A stretch of DNA of 64,000 nucleotides from CAYWNA01 sp964459305. Its GTDB lineage: Bacteria > Planctomycetota > Planctomycetia > Pirellulales > Pirellulaceae. The stretch is from assembly GCA_964459305.1 (NCBI GenBank), contig CAYWNA010000022.1:1-64000 (forward strand), in the 5' to 3' direction. The notes under the pieces are model-generated. The model made no database searches and was not told the origin of the DNA. It saw nothing but the letters and a program-made list of their open reading frames with translations. Positions 9,533 to 19,300 of the stretch are shown one piece after another (the first letter of the stretch is position 1; the number at the start of each line of letters is the position of its first letter). The position numbers were made by a program, and so were the translations under genes.

Positions 9533-10564
9533 ATGAAGCGATACCCCAACTCAACGCAGCGTCGTAGACCGGGAAAACGATCGCGTCGCAGACGCGGGGC
9601 GGTGGCGGTACTGCTTGCTTTGCTAATGGTGGTATTGGTGGGCACAGCGGCATTCTCCGTGGATATCGCGTATGGTCACTTGGTAAGGGCAGAACTCCGC
9701 GCCTCGACAGACGCAGCGGCAAAGGCAGCGGTCGGGGTCCTTGCGGAAACGGAAGATGAGAGCGCAGCACGTCGAGCTGCAATGGACATCGCAGCCGCGA
9801 ATCCAGTTGCGGGACGTCCGCTCATTCTGGAGTCAGGAGACATCGTGTTCGGTAGCGGTCAATTGCTGGAAGATGGGACGTTCCAGTTCGTTCCCGGCCA
9901 AACGCCTTATGGGGCGGCACGCGTTACTGGACGAGGGGCCGGTGCGTTTTTCTTTGGCGGGGTCTTGGGTACTCCTGATTTCGAGGCCGAATTAAGCGTG
10001 ACCGCCACCCGCCTGAATCGCGACATCAGTCTCGTGGTTGATCGTTCGGGGTCGATGAAGGGGCAAGCCTTAAAGGATCTGAAACATGCCGTAACCATCT
10101 TTCTGGCGACGTTGGAAGAGACCAGTGCCGAAGAAGTTGTCGGATTGGCGTCCTACTCCACCAATGCGAAGCTAGAGCAGGAACTGACGACGGATTTGGC
10201 ACGCATTGAGCGCGTCATGACACGCATGAACGCTGGCGGATGGACGAATATCGGCGGCGGCATCGATACGGGGCGAATCATCCTCGAAGACGGGCACGGA
10301 AGGGATTTCGCGGAAAAGACAATGATTGTGATGACCGACGGACGCCACAATCGAGGCACGGATCCAATAGAAGCGGCACATCGCGCGGCCGATGAGGGCA
10401 TTGTGATTCACGCAATTACCTTCGGCTCGGGCGCTGATCAGGATCGCATGAGACAGGTTGCCGAGATCGGTGGTGGCAAGTATTATCATGCCCCGAACGG
10501 AGCAACGCTGCAGGAAATCTATCGTGAGATCGCCCTTTCCCTGCGTACTATCTTAACTGAATAG
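9533..10564 (+). CDS. TadG-like membrane protein with von Willebrand A domain
   Basis: The 343-residue protein starts at ATG 9533 behind AAGGAG. Residues about 22-45 form the hydrophobic TadG/TadE-type helix (RGAVAVLLALLMVV). A VWA domain spans about 165-340 with an intact MIDAS start, D170-x-S172-x-S174 (DRSGSM), and MTDGRHN further on. The protein probably sits in the membrane with a metal-dependent adhesion module outside. It lies between two TadE-like genes, 57 bp after the first, and is probably cotranscribed. The very basic N-terminus is common to all three. Confidence 0.88.
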   Translation: MKRYPNSTQRRRPGKRSRRRRGAVAVLLALLMVVLVGTAAFSVDIAYGHLVRAELRASTDAAAKAAVGVLAETEDESAARRAAMDIAAANPVAGRPLILESGDIVFGSGQLLEDGTFQFVPGQTPYGAARVTGRGAGAFFFGGVLGTPDFEAELSVTATRLNRDISLVVDRSGSMKGQALKDLKHAVTIFLATLEETSAEEVVGLASYSTNAKLEQELTTDLARIERVMTRMNAGGWTNIGGGIDTGRIILEDGHGRDFAEKTMIVMTDGRHNRGTDPIEAAHRAADEGIVIHAITFGSGADQDRMRQVAEIGGGKYYHAPNGATLQEIYREIALSLRTILTE

Positions 10565-10631
10565 CAATGGCTCGCTGGAACGAGGAATGAGTCCGCCAAC
10601 GCACACTGTTGACGACAAATGGGAATGAGTC

Positions 10632-11030
10632 ATGAAGCGACGCAGAAGAGCCGCGCGACGTGGTGCCGTCACCCTCGAATTTGCCGTGGTCGCACCATTG
10701 TTGTTTATGTTCCTTTTTGCCGCGTTCGAGTTCTCACGCGCCAATATGGTGAGGCATACGGCGGACATCGCTGCATACGAAGGCGCGCGCCGCGGCATGG
10801 TGCCTGGCGCGACAGTAGATGATGTGAGGGCGTGCGTTCGAGAGTTTCTCCGCAACACCCATATCAAAGCCGAGTCGATTGAGGTATCACCATCAGTCAT
10901 CAGCCAGGAAACTCAATATGTTACCGTGGACGTGTCGGTTCCAATGGACCGCAACGCGTGGGTTACTCCGCGGTTTCTTTGCGGAAAAAAGCTAAACGCC
11001 AAATGCACTCTGGCGCGGGAGACGCCATAG
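10632..11030 (+). CDS. TadE-like pilus assembly/pseudopilin protein
   Basis: The 132-residue protein reads MKRRRRAARRGAVTLEFAVV, then a hydrophobic stretch and ADIAAYEGARRG. This is the TadE arrangement with the conserved Glu at the start of the helix. It is the last gene of the TadE/TadG set, 67 bp after the VWA gene, and encodes the same type of product as 8999-9475, though the two differ substantially. It is probably a minor pseudopilin of an envelope-spanning Tad machine. Confidence 0.85.
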   Translation: MKRRRRAARRGAVTLEFAVVAPLLFMFLFAAFEFSRANMVRHTADIAAYEGARRGMVPGATVDDVRACVREFLRNTHIKAESIEVSPSVISQETQYVTVDVSVPMDRNAWVTPRFLCGKKLNAKCTLARETP

Positions 11031-11083
11031 CCATCTAGTCCGCATGGCGTTCGGGAGAGCCACGATCGTTTTTCCGAGTTGAT

Positions 11084-11650
11084 TCATCTCTCAAGCAAGT
11101 TCAGCCAAATGCACCGCCGTTTGATCCGAAGGGACCGTGTGATCGGCCTGCGTCCCACGTCGGACGGGAGCGTCAGCGATTGGACGGCAGACTGCAAACG
11201 CCCGATTGGTGCTTCGATGTCTTGCGGTTCACAGTTGCAGCAGATGGCAGCAAATTCATCACCTCCGTAGCGAGCCACGATATCGTAGACGCGCAGAGTG
11301 CGCCGCAGACACGAGCCCACCATGCAAAGAACCGCATCACCGGTTGTGTGGCCGCACTCGTCGTTGATGCTCTTGAAGTTGTCGACATCAATCAGAATGA
11401 GACCAAGGGGCTGGCCGGACCGCTCGGCCCGTTCCCATTCCTCGGCAAGCCGCCGGTTGAAGGTAGCACGACTGGCCAATTCGGTGACCGAGTCCGTTGC
11501 AGCTTCCTTTAACAGTGGGTTCAGACGGTTCCAGCTCAACAGCAGATCTTCCGCCGTCAGGACGCCAACCAGACGATCGCCTTCCAGTACCGGCACGCAA
11601 TGGATGTCTCCGTGTGTGATGATATTGGCAACATCTTCGGCTTCGGACAC
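11084..11650 (-). pseudogene. Truncated CBS-GGDEF protein (diguanylate cyclase remnant)
   Basis: The frame begins with half of a CBS domain (DIHCVPVLEGDRLVGVL), then a GGDEF domain with FKSINDECGH and an intact RYGGDEFA signature. The product stops about where the conserved VTVSIG-type strand should begin: after LPSDVGRRPIT the frame runs into a basic, unrelated tail and ends. The CBS part lacks its first half, and the only available start is a GTG inside it. Both ends are therefore missing relative to the families. It could still bind nucleotide, but loss of cyclic-di-GMP synthesis is likely. Confidence 0.6.
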
Positions 11651-11655
11651 AACGA

Positions 11656-11787
11656 ATGCGACGTCTTGTTTGCATGGGCTACACGAATCGAGGCATCGTC
11701 GAACAGCTTGGCTTGAGTCTCAGGGTGGTTGAGCTGTATGCTACCGTCACGACAATTGAAACAATCCGACCTGGAGGAGATGGGATC
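11656..11787 (+). pseudogene. LuxR/FixJ-type HTH remnant
   Basis: Upstream of the hydrolase start, in the same frame, the codons read MGYTNRGIVEQLGLSLRVVE (from 11674). This resembles the recognition helix-turn-helix of FixJ/NarL regulators (xTNxxIAxxLGLSxRTVE). Nothing of the rest of the regulator remains. It abuts the truncated GGDEF gene on the other strand, which suggests debris from a deletion. Function is unlikely. Confidence 0.4.
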
Positions 11788-12618
11788 GTGAGACGAATTT
11801 TCGCACACCGCCTGGCGGCAACAATTGCCGTACTATCGGCATCCGTGTCGGCTGCGATGGAACCATCCTGGGACGAACCGGTCGACGTCGCGTTTCGAGC
11901 AGAATGCGATGGTACAACGCAACGATACGTACTCATGTTGCCGCGGGGATTCGACCCATCCGAGCAGATTGACGTGATGGTCGCGCTGCACGGCCACGGA
12001 AGCGACCGCTGGCAGTTCATTCGCCAAAACCGTTCCGAATGCCAGGGGCTGCGCGACGTGGCGGCCCAGTACGGTATGATCGTCGTCTCGCCAGACTATC
12101 GTGCCAAGACGTCGTGGATGGGACCGAAGGCAGAAGCCGATGTCCTTCAGATCCTTGAGGAAATCAAGAAGAAGTACCGCATTCGCCACACATTCGTCTG
12201 CGGAGGTTCGATGGGTGCCAGCTCGGCCTTGACGTTTGCCGTTTTGCATCCTGAGCGGGTCGACGGCGTGGTGGCGTTGAACGGTACGGCCAACCACGTT
12301 GAATACACGGGATTTCAGGACGCCATCAGCAGGTCGTTTGGCGGCACCAAGGAGGAGATCCCCACCGAATACCGCCGCCGTAGCGCCGAACTCCGCCCCG
12401 ATCGTCTAACGATGGCAATGGCCGCAACCATTGGCGGGCGCGACAAGTTGGTTCCACCCGACAGCGTCCGGCGTCTGTTCGCCGTTCTCAAGAAGCAAGA
12501 TCAGCCGGTGCTGTTGATTGATCGGCCGGAGGGTGGCCACTCGACTGACTACAAAGACACGACGGCTGCCATCCGATTTGTTGTCGAGAAGGTCCGGATC
12601 GATCTTGGCACGTTGTAA
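11788..12618 (+). CDS. Exported alpha/beta hydrolase (esterase/peptidase-like)
   Basis: GTG 11788 is chosen because GGAGGAGAT lies just upstream and it is followed by a signal peptide (RRIFAHRLAATIAVLSASVS, then Ala residues). The mature part has the alpha/beta-hydrolase order: oxyanion segment VALHGHGSD (about 65-73), nucleophile elbow GGSMGA with Ser about 141, and a late His in EGGHSTDY. It resembles planctomycete PHB-depolymerase-like or S9-like single-domain hydrolases. The substrate is unknown. It is monocistronic between gene remnants. Confidence 0.8.
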   Translation: MRRIFAHRLAATIAVLSASVSAAMEPSWDEPVDVAFRAECDGTTQRYVLMLPRGFDPSEQIDVMVALHGHGSDRWQFIRQNRSECQGLRDVAAQYGMIVVSPDYRAKTSWMGPKAEADVLQILEEIKKKYRIRHTFVCGGSMGASSALTFAVLHPERVDGVVALNGTANHVEYTGFQDAISRSFGGTKEEIPTEYRRRSAELRPDRLTMAMAATIGGRDKLVPPDSVRRLFAVLKKQDQPVLLIDRPEGGHSTDYKDTTAAIRFVVEKVRIDLGTL

Positions 12619-12877
12619 GGCGAGCGGCAGATTGAAGTTTACCCAAATCACTGCCTTCGTCGCGAATCCCGGTGGGCGGCCGTTCACGATCACGTTGGAC
12701 GTGCGCGATATCAACCATCGCATGCACGGGCCAAGCGAACTGCTGGTCAAAGTGTATCCGCCCGATGGGAAGCCGGTGATCCGCGAGGTGATCTCGGACG
12801 ACGGCATCACGGCGCCCACCTGCAATCCCGTATTTTCCGGTTGGGATCATTTCCGAAGGGGCCACGGGACCGCATAA
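12614..12877 (+). pseudogene. Fragment of an unknown exported protein
   Basis: Just after the hydrolase stop, another frame reads FTQITAFVANPGGRPFTITL and continues to DGKPVIREVISDDG before stopping at 12877. The composition is protein-like, and the segment reads like a domain without its own start or complete end. There is no start codon with a ribosome site after the hydrolase stop. It is probably the remnant of a larger gene; family unknown. Confidence 0.4.
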
Positions 12878-13201
12878 TCTCGTTTCGCCCGAAACCGGAG
12901 GCCACGGCGGGCAGCGGGATGGATGATCTACACGTAGCGCCCGCCATCGCTTACGGCTTCGGGGTAGGCTAGGTGAGTTTTCTCGTCAGTGACCCACGCC
13001 CACCGGAATGAAACCACGCTCGGTGGTCTGTAGCCGATGCCCCTGGGGTAGTCTGTCATGATTAGGGGGTTGCGTCATCGCGCTGGCGGGAGTACTAAAA
13101 GTATACGGATCCGATCCAAAGAACCTGGCCAAGGCCGGAATCGCCAACCGTTGGATTCGGCAGTGTGAAAAGACGAGTCGGTACGGAACCAAGCGCGAGG
13201 G
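12878..13201. other. Intergenic, no gene recognised
   Basis: Nothing protein-like was found on either strand. The region presumably contains the promoter of the histidine-kinase gene at 13202. Confidence 0.5.
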
Positions 13202-14803
13202 ATGACTTCGAGGAGCCAGATGGACGGGATCCAGTCAGCTGAATTATCTCGTTGCCTATTCAACGAGGCCAATGACGCATTCTTTATCGTCGATCCCCCG
13301 AGTTTGCGCATTCTGGACGCAAATGCCACCGCCCAACGCTTGACGGGTCGTCGGAAGAAAGCCTTGTTGGCGATGAAGCTGGACGACTTGCTTGAGGGTG
13401 CCTCCGCGGATGCGACACGCAGGATGCTGCGTGCTTGCCATTCCACCAGCTTCTTTCATTCGAAAGAGGGCTACACCCTGGTTCGTGACAACGGTACTTC
13501 CCGTGCGGTCAACATGAGCGTAAGTCGAATGCACGGAGAGACTGTCACGTTGGGGTTGGTGGTGGTTCGCGATGTCACGGAACGGACGCAAGCCCACGAG
13601 ACCCTTCGCGAAACCAACGAACGTCTTCAGGCAACCCTGGATGAGTTGAATCGCTCGCAGGAGATGCTAGTCCAGCAGGAACGGATGCGTGCGTTAGGTC
13701 AAATGGCGAGCGGCGCCGCACACGAACTGAACAACTTGCTGGCACCTTTGGTTGCCTACACTGACTTGCTGCTTCGCCGGACCGACCTGTCGCCGGAAGT
13801 GCGCGAGCCGTTGACATTGGTGTCCACCGCGGCCCAGGACGCCGCAGACGTAGTACGGCGTCTGCAGACGGTACACAGCTCGGATCCCGGTCAGACAGAG
13901 ACACTCGACTTGCGGGGGTTGATTCGTCAGGTACCCGATTTGACGCGTCCAAAGTGGCATAGCGAGGCTCTGCTAACGGGCCGCGAGATTACGTTCGACC
14001 TGCAGCTGAACGACGTCCCGCCCGTTGACGGGAATCCTTCGGAACTCCGCCAAGTCGTCATGAATTTCGTGTTCAATGCCGTGGAAGCCATGCCGGAGGG
14101 TGGACTCCTGACTCTCCACCTTCGCGCTCGCTCGAACGACGTATTGGTCGAAGTCGCTGATACGGGAGTTGGAATGACTGACGAGCAGCGCAAAAGATGC
14201 TTCGATCCGTTTTTCACAACGAAGGGAAGAGGATCTGGACTGGGACTGAGCGTGTGCCACGGGATTGTCCAAAGGCACGGTGGGGCAATGGAAATCGATA
14301 GCCAGCGGGGGCAGGGGACCACCGTCCGGATGATCCTGCCTGTCCTGGCCCATCTTTCCGAGGACGCTGTTTTGAAGGCGGAAGATGTTGATTCCCCATC
14401 CGTCCCATCGAACTTGCGGATCTTGTACATCGACGACGACGAACGCGTACGGGCCTCATTCGCAATGATGATCCGGGCGTGTGGTTGGCAGGTGGATTTG
14501 GCCGAAGACGGCCCGACGGGCGCGACCATGTTGCAGTCCACTGCTTACGACGTTGTGATCACCGATCTCGGCATGCCGGGCATGGACGGGAAGGAGCTGG
14601 CACGCATCGTCAAGAAAATGCGACCGAATATTCCGGTAATCGTCATCTCTGGCTGGGAAGAGTCGCAAGTTCATGAGGCGTTTGATGGAGGCGTCAGACC
14701 CGACTTCATCATCTCGAAACCAGCGACCTTGGATCAGATCGAAGAAGCGTTGCTTGGAATCCAAACGCCACGAGATAGAAATCAGGAGATCTGCTCCCGT
14801 TAG
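13202..14803 (+). CDS. Hybrid histidine kinase, PAS-HisKA-HATPase-receiver (soluble)
   Basis: The 533-residue protein has no membrane segment. A PAS domain spans about 18-130, followed by a coiled linker and a HisKA H-box with phosphorylatable His174 (ASGAAHELNN). An HATPase domain carries N292 (NFVFNAVEAMPEGG), G1 VADTGVGM and G2 GRGSGLGLS. A C-terminal receiver has acidic DDD (411-413), phospho-acceptor Asp455 (ITDLGMPGMDG) and Lys506. All catalytic residues are present. It should autophosphorylate and pass phosphate to its own receiver; no output domain is visible. The Ser/Thr kinase gene begins 34 bp downstream, so the two are likely cotranscribed and may form a mixed His/Ser-Thr cascade. 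Confidence 0.9.
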   Translation: MTSRSQMDGIQSAELSRCLFNEANDAFFIVDPPSLRILDANATAQRLTGRRKKALLAMKLDDLLEGASADATRRMLRACHSTSFFHSKEGYTLVRDNGTSRAVNMSVSRMHGETVTLGLVVVRDVTERTQAHETLRETNERLQATLDELNRSQEMLVQQERMRALGQMASGAAHELNNLLAPLVAYTDLLLRRTDLSPEVREPLTLVSTAAQDAADVVRRLQTVHSSDPGQTETLDLRGLIRQVPDLTRPKWHSEALLTGREITFDLQLNDVPPVDGNPSELRQVVMNFVFNAVEAMPEGGLLTLHLRARSNDVLVEVADTGVGMTDEQRKRCFDPFFTTKGRGSGLGLSVCHGIVQRHGGAMEIDSQRGQGTTVRMILPVLAHLSEDAVLKAEDVDSPSVPSNLRILYIDDDERVRASFAMMIRACGWQVDLAEDGPTGATMLQSTAYDVVITDLGMPGMDGKELARIVKKMRPNIPVIVISGWEESQVHEAFDGGVRPDFIISKPATLDQIEEALLGIQTPRDRNQEICSR

Positions 14804-14837
14804 GAGAGACGGATAAGCGACTGAAGAATCGTTTCAA

Positions 14838-16178
14838 TTGACTGCGGACGAGAGGGCGAAGCTGTTGCCCCACGCGATGCCAACATTTTTTCAGAACCTC
14901 GTCGGATACGACATCCTCGCGATGATCGGTGAGGGAGGCATGGGGCAAGTCTTCCTGGCTCGCCAGAAGTCGCTGAATCGTCGGGTAGCGATCAAATCCC
15001 TACGATTTGAACCGGAATCCTCCACTGACGAGCGTTTGGCTCGTTTTGAACGCGAAGCGAGGGTGCTCAGCAGCGTCGATCATCCGAATATTATCACGGT
15101 ATTCGACTGCGGCGTCAGCGAGGGGTACCCTTACCTCGTGATGGAGTATTTCGAAGGTCGCAGCCTGCGCGATTTTCTGGAAGTTGACAAACCATTACCG
15201 GTCGATCGGGTTCGTTCTGTCCTGCACCCATTGTCTCTCGCTTTGACTTATCTTCACGAACGTGGGATTGTCCATCGAGACCTGAAACCCGAGAACGTGT
15301 TATTGGACAATCAGGGGCGGATCAAGATTTGCGATTTTGGCATTGCGTCCGAGTTGCGTGAAATCGGATCGGCGACAAAAAGCGGGGAAATCGTCGGCAC
15401 GATCGATTACATGGCGCCGGAACAGCGTTATCGACTTGAAGTTGACGGATTGTCGGATCAGTTTTCACTCAGCGTTATCGCCTACGAAATGCTAACGGGC
15501 CGCAAGCCGCTGGGGGCATTCAAACCACCATCGAAGCACAACCCGAAGTTGAGTCCCGAAGTGGACACAGTGATTATGCGCGGGCTCCAGGAGAGTCCGG
15601 AAGACCGTTATGCCACGATCGGCGAGTTCTGGATAGAACTGGAACGTTCCCTGCGATCGATCGGAGTGCGTCGTAAACGACGGCTCGTCGGAGTCGTTGC
15701 GTCGACTGCAGTTTTGCTCGCCACAATCGGCGTTCTCCTTGCCCACGTTGCAGCGGACAGAGATCACAAAGAGCGTTCTCAAGAACCGGGCGCGGCTCCC
15801 GAGTCTCCAGGATTCGTCGAATCACGGGAGCAGCACGAGCCGGAGCGAACCACCGAGACGCCGAAATCAACGGCAACTGCTGAAAAGCTCCGGCTCTTGA
15901 CAGTCGAAGAACTTCGCGACAAGGCGAAAGAACTCGGCTACACCGGCTACAGCAAGCTGAGAAAAGCCGAGCTGATTGAGCTGCTCGTACGGGGGCCGCA
16001 GTCGATCACGCTGCCACCCGGATGGACGACGGAAATCACGGAAGATCGCATCGGTCGACGATACCGCTGGTTTGTTGCCCCAGACGGTCGACGATTTCGC
16101 AGCCTGCCGGAGTGGGCAACGGCTTCCAATGACACCGCGAATCCCGACCAGGCTACTACACCGAATTCGCGTCCATGA
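14838..16178 (+). CDS. Ser/Thr protein kinase with TM, SAP-like and MBD-like C-terminal domains
   Basis: The 446 residues (TTG 14838, or ATG 14877) begin with a complete kinase domain: GEGGMG (31-36), Lys53 (VAIK), HRD with Asp148, Asn153, DFG Asp166 and YMAPEQ. One membrane span lies at about 283-303. After a charged linker comes LTVEELRDKAKELGYTGYSK (354-373), a SAP/Rho-N-like helix pair. Residues 391-428 follow the methyl-CpG-binding-domain pattern: LPPGW, then GRRYRWFVAPDGRRFRS. SAP and MBD are normally nucleic-acid modules, so their placement beyond a membrane span is odd. The kinase activity call is firm; the MBD call is by pattern only. Confidence 0.85.
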   Translation: MTADERAKLLPHAMPTFFQNLVGYDILAMIGEGGMGQVFLARQKSLNRRVAIKSLRFEPESSTDERLARFEREARVLSSVDHPNIITVFDCGVSEGYPYLVMEYFEGRSLRDFLEVDKPLPVDRVRSVLHPLSLALTYLHERGIVHRDLKPENVLLDNQGRIKICDFGIASELREIGSATKSGEIVGTIDYMAPEQRYRLEVDGLSDQFSLSVIAYEMLTGRKPLGAFKPPSKHNPKLSPEVDTVIMRGLQESPEDRYATIGEFWIELERSLRSIGVRRKRRLVGVVASTAVLLATIGVLLAHVAADRDHKERSQEPGAAPESPGFVESREQHEPERTTETPKSTATAEKLRLLTVEELRDKAKELGYTGYSKLRKAELIELLVRGPQSITLPPGWTTEITEDRIGRRYRWFVAPDGRRFRSLPEWATASNDTANPDQATTPNSRP

Positions 16179-16363
16179 AGAACCTATGCCGCGCCGGCGA
16201 GTCAACGCATTGCACTTTGAATTGTTGAATCTAGTATTTGGCGGCGCCCACCAAACGTCAGGCTAGTTGACAGCGTTCCCCTTCGTCTCGTAGGCTGTGT
16301 TTTTCCGGGATGGGTGGCTGGTCAGCCTGCGATCTTCTGTCGCACGCAACTTGGAATGCAGCC

Positions 16364-19300
16364 GTGAGACTGATCAAACAAATCTCGCTTGCGTACCAGG
16401 AGGGGACTTCGGACAAGGTCTACGAGGTCGATCTGTGCGAGGTGACTGTTGCAGGCGGCCAACCAGACCAGTTTGTGGTGAACTTCCGCTACGGGCGGCG
16501 CGGCACGACACTGCGCGACGGCACGAAAACGATCGCACCCGTGCCCCGCGAACAGGCAGAGAGGATCTTCACGAAGCTCGTTTCGTCCAAACTCGACAAA
16601 GGTTACCAGTACGCAGCCGGTTCGGACGTTCTGGAAGGAAGCCCGCCGCCACCGCAGTCCACCGAAGAAAAACCCCCGGCAACCGCCGTCGATAGCGACC
16701 AGCTTGACCCTAGGGCACAAGCAGTCCTCCGTCGTATTGCCGACGGCCATCGAAGCACGCGTGGCTGGCGCCTGTCGCGGGCCGTTTGGCGGGCCGGCGA
16801 ACTGCGGCTGATGCAGGCCGAACCGCTACTGCTGGAGTTGATCGGAACGGGAAGCTCCAAAGGCAGACTACCCGACCAGCCGATGCTCGACTACTGCATC
16901 GCCACGGCGCTGGCCCGATGCGGATCGGCCAAAAGTGTTTCTGCCTTGCGCACCATGTTGTCCGACAAGCGTATCGCCGCCACGGTGCGCCGGATGGCAG
17001 CCGAGGCCCTTTTGCAGCTTCTCGACGAATCAAGTCGCGGAGAATTGGTCCGTAGCGCGATCGATCGCCTGCCCGAACCGCTGGCCAAACCGGCCAAGAA
17101 CGGTCCCTCCGACGCCTTTCGCGAGAAGCTGACCGAGTATCTTCAAAACGACGGCGACACCCAGATCCTGGATGCGCTGTATCGGATCAACAATGAACAC
17201 GTTCGGCCCGCGCTGATCGAAGTGTTGCGGACGGCTCCCCTAGAGCCGAACTACTTCCAGCGACTGCGCCACATCTTCAAGGCGGCGGAAGTGCGGAGTG
17301 ACGGCGAGGTGTTCGGGTTGCTCGCGTACCGGTTCGAAGCCACACGATCCACATTTCGAAATAAGAGCTACAGCTACTACGGCACGGCGGCGGCCAAGAA
17401 GACCATCGGGCCCAATGCCGAGCGGGCTTTCTCTCACGAAACTCGTTTTTATCTGCGACGCCGCATCTGGCGGACACTACAGCGGCTCGGCGAGCTGAAC
17501 GATACCGATTACGTTCCCATGGCAGTCGGCGTACTCTTGCAGTACACCGACGATGACGCTCGGCCACCGCGTAGCGACATCCGCTACGATTGGTCGGACT
17601 ACTCTCGAACTCGCGGCTACTCCCGAACCACGGTCCACTTCGACGGCTACGCATCGTACTGGGCGTTCAACCAGATCCTGTACGCCAACAGCCCGCGCTA
17701 CCAAGCGGACGGCGGACGGAGGTACTTCGAGTGCACTCCGCCGTATGAGCCGGGTGGCGAAGAACCGGCGGCGCGGGAAGAGGCATTCCCGAACCTATGG
17801 GAGGCCGCCCCGCAAGGTCTCTTGCACCTGTTGGACGAGAGCCGATGCGAAGCGGTGCATCGATTTGCTGCAAAGGCGCTTCGCGCGTGCAAGGACTTCT
17901 GTAGCCAACTCGACATCGAAGCGCTGCTGATGCTGCTGGGCGCGCCGTACGAAGTGACCGTCGAACTCGGATTCGAGTTGGCGGTTTCGCGCTACGATCC
18001 GAATAATCCCGATCGCGAATTGGTGCTGGCGTTGGCAGACTGTGCGTTGGAGCGGGCCCGGACGCAGGCCCACGAGTGGATCCGAGCCGGCCGTCAGCTC
18101 TTTTTTGCCGATGCTGAGTTCATCGTGGCCTTAGTCGCCAGCCGCTTCGCCGACACACGTGCATTTGCACGAGTATCGCTGCAAACGGTGACGCTGGAAG
18201 AATCCGCCGCTCATGCGATCATCGGCCGGTTGATGGCCACGCTGCAATCGTTGGGCGATGAGGACGGCGCCTTGGCGACCGACATCGCCGAGACAATGCT
18301 CCGCGTCTTCGGCCGGCAGCTTCGCCGGATTGGCCCCGAGGTAATTCGCGATCTACTCGGACATCCCCTGCCCGAGGTTCAGCGGTTTGCCGGGGACCTG
18401 GTGCTGGAACACGAACGGCTTGCGCAGCAACCCCCCGACGATATCTTGCGGGCGCTGCTGGGCGCCACCCACGCACCAGTCCGCGAGGTGGGCGTGAAAA
18501 TCATCGGCCAACTGCCCGATCACGTGCTGAAGCGAAGCATCGAGTTGCTGTTTGCCTTGTCTCGCAATGAATACACGGATGTGCGCGAGGCGGTTCGACC
18601 GGTCGTGCAGCGCCTGATGTCGGCGGACAGCATGTTCGCGCGCCAGTTGGCCGAAATGCTTGTCGAGGCGATGTTGGTTCCCGGTGCACCGGAAGGCGTG
18701 CCGAGTCATACGGGCCGCCTGTTGCGAGAAGACTTTCGCGATCATCTGACGTCGGTTTCGCCCGAAATGGTGTTCCGGTTGCTGCAATCGCGGTCCGGGC
18801 CGGCGCAGGAAGTCGGCGGAATGTTGCTGGCCACGAACGTCCAGCCCAGTGAACTCGGGGTCGAGCAGATCGTCAAACTTGCCAGCAACGACATCCTTTC
18901 GGTCCGGCAGGCTTCGTGGCAGATGTGCCGCGACAGCATCGATCGGCTTCGCCGGCAACCGGCAACCGCGGTGAAGTTAATGGATGCCAAGTGGGACGAT
19001 TCGCGGCAGTTTGGCTTCCAACTGTTCCGCGAGATTTTCACCCAGCGGGAGCTCACGCCAACCGTGTTGGTCGCCATCTGCGACAGCGTGCGCGCGGATG
19101 TCCAGCAGTTCGGCCGCGAGATGATCACCCGTTTCTTCCAGGAGGAACTGGGCCAGGAGTATCTGCTCCGGCTGAGCGAACATCCGACCACGTCCATCCA
19201 GGTGTTCGCCACGAACTTCCTGGATCGCTACGCGGCGGACAGCCCCGAGCGACTGCGTGAATTGACGCCCTATTTCGTCAGCGTGCTTTCACGCGTCAAC

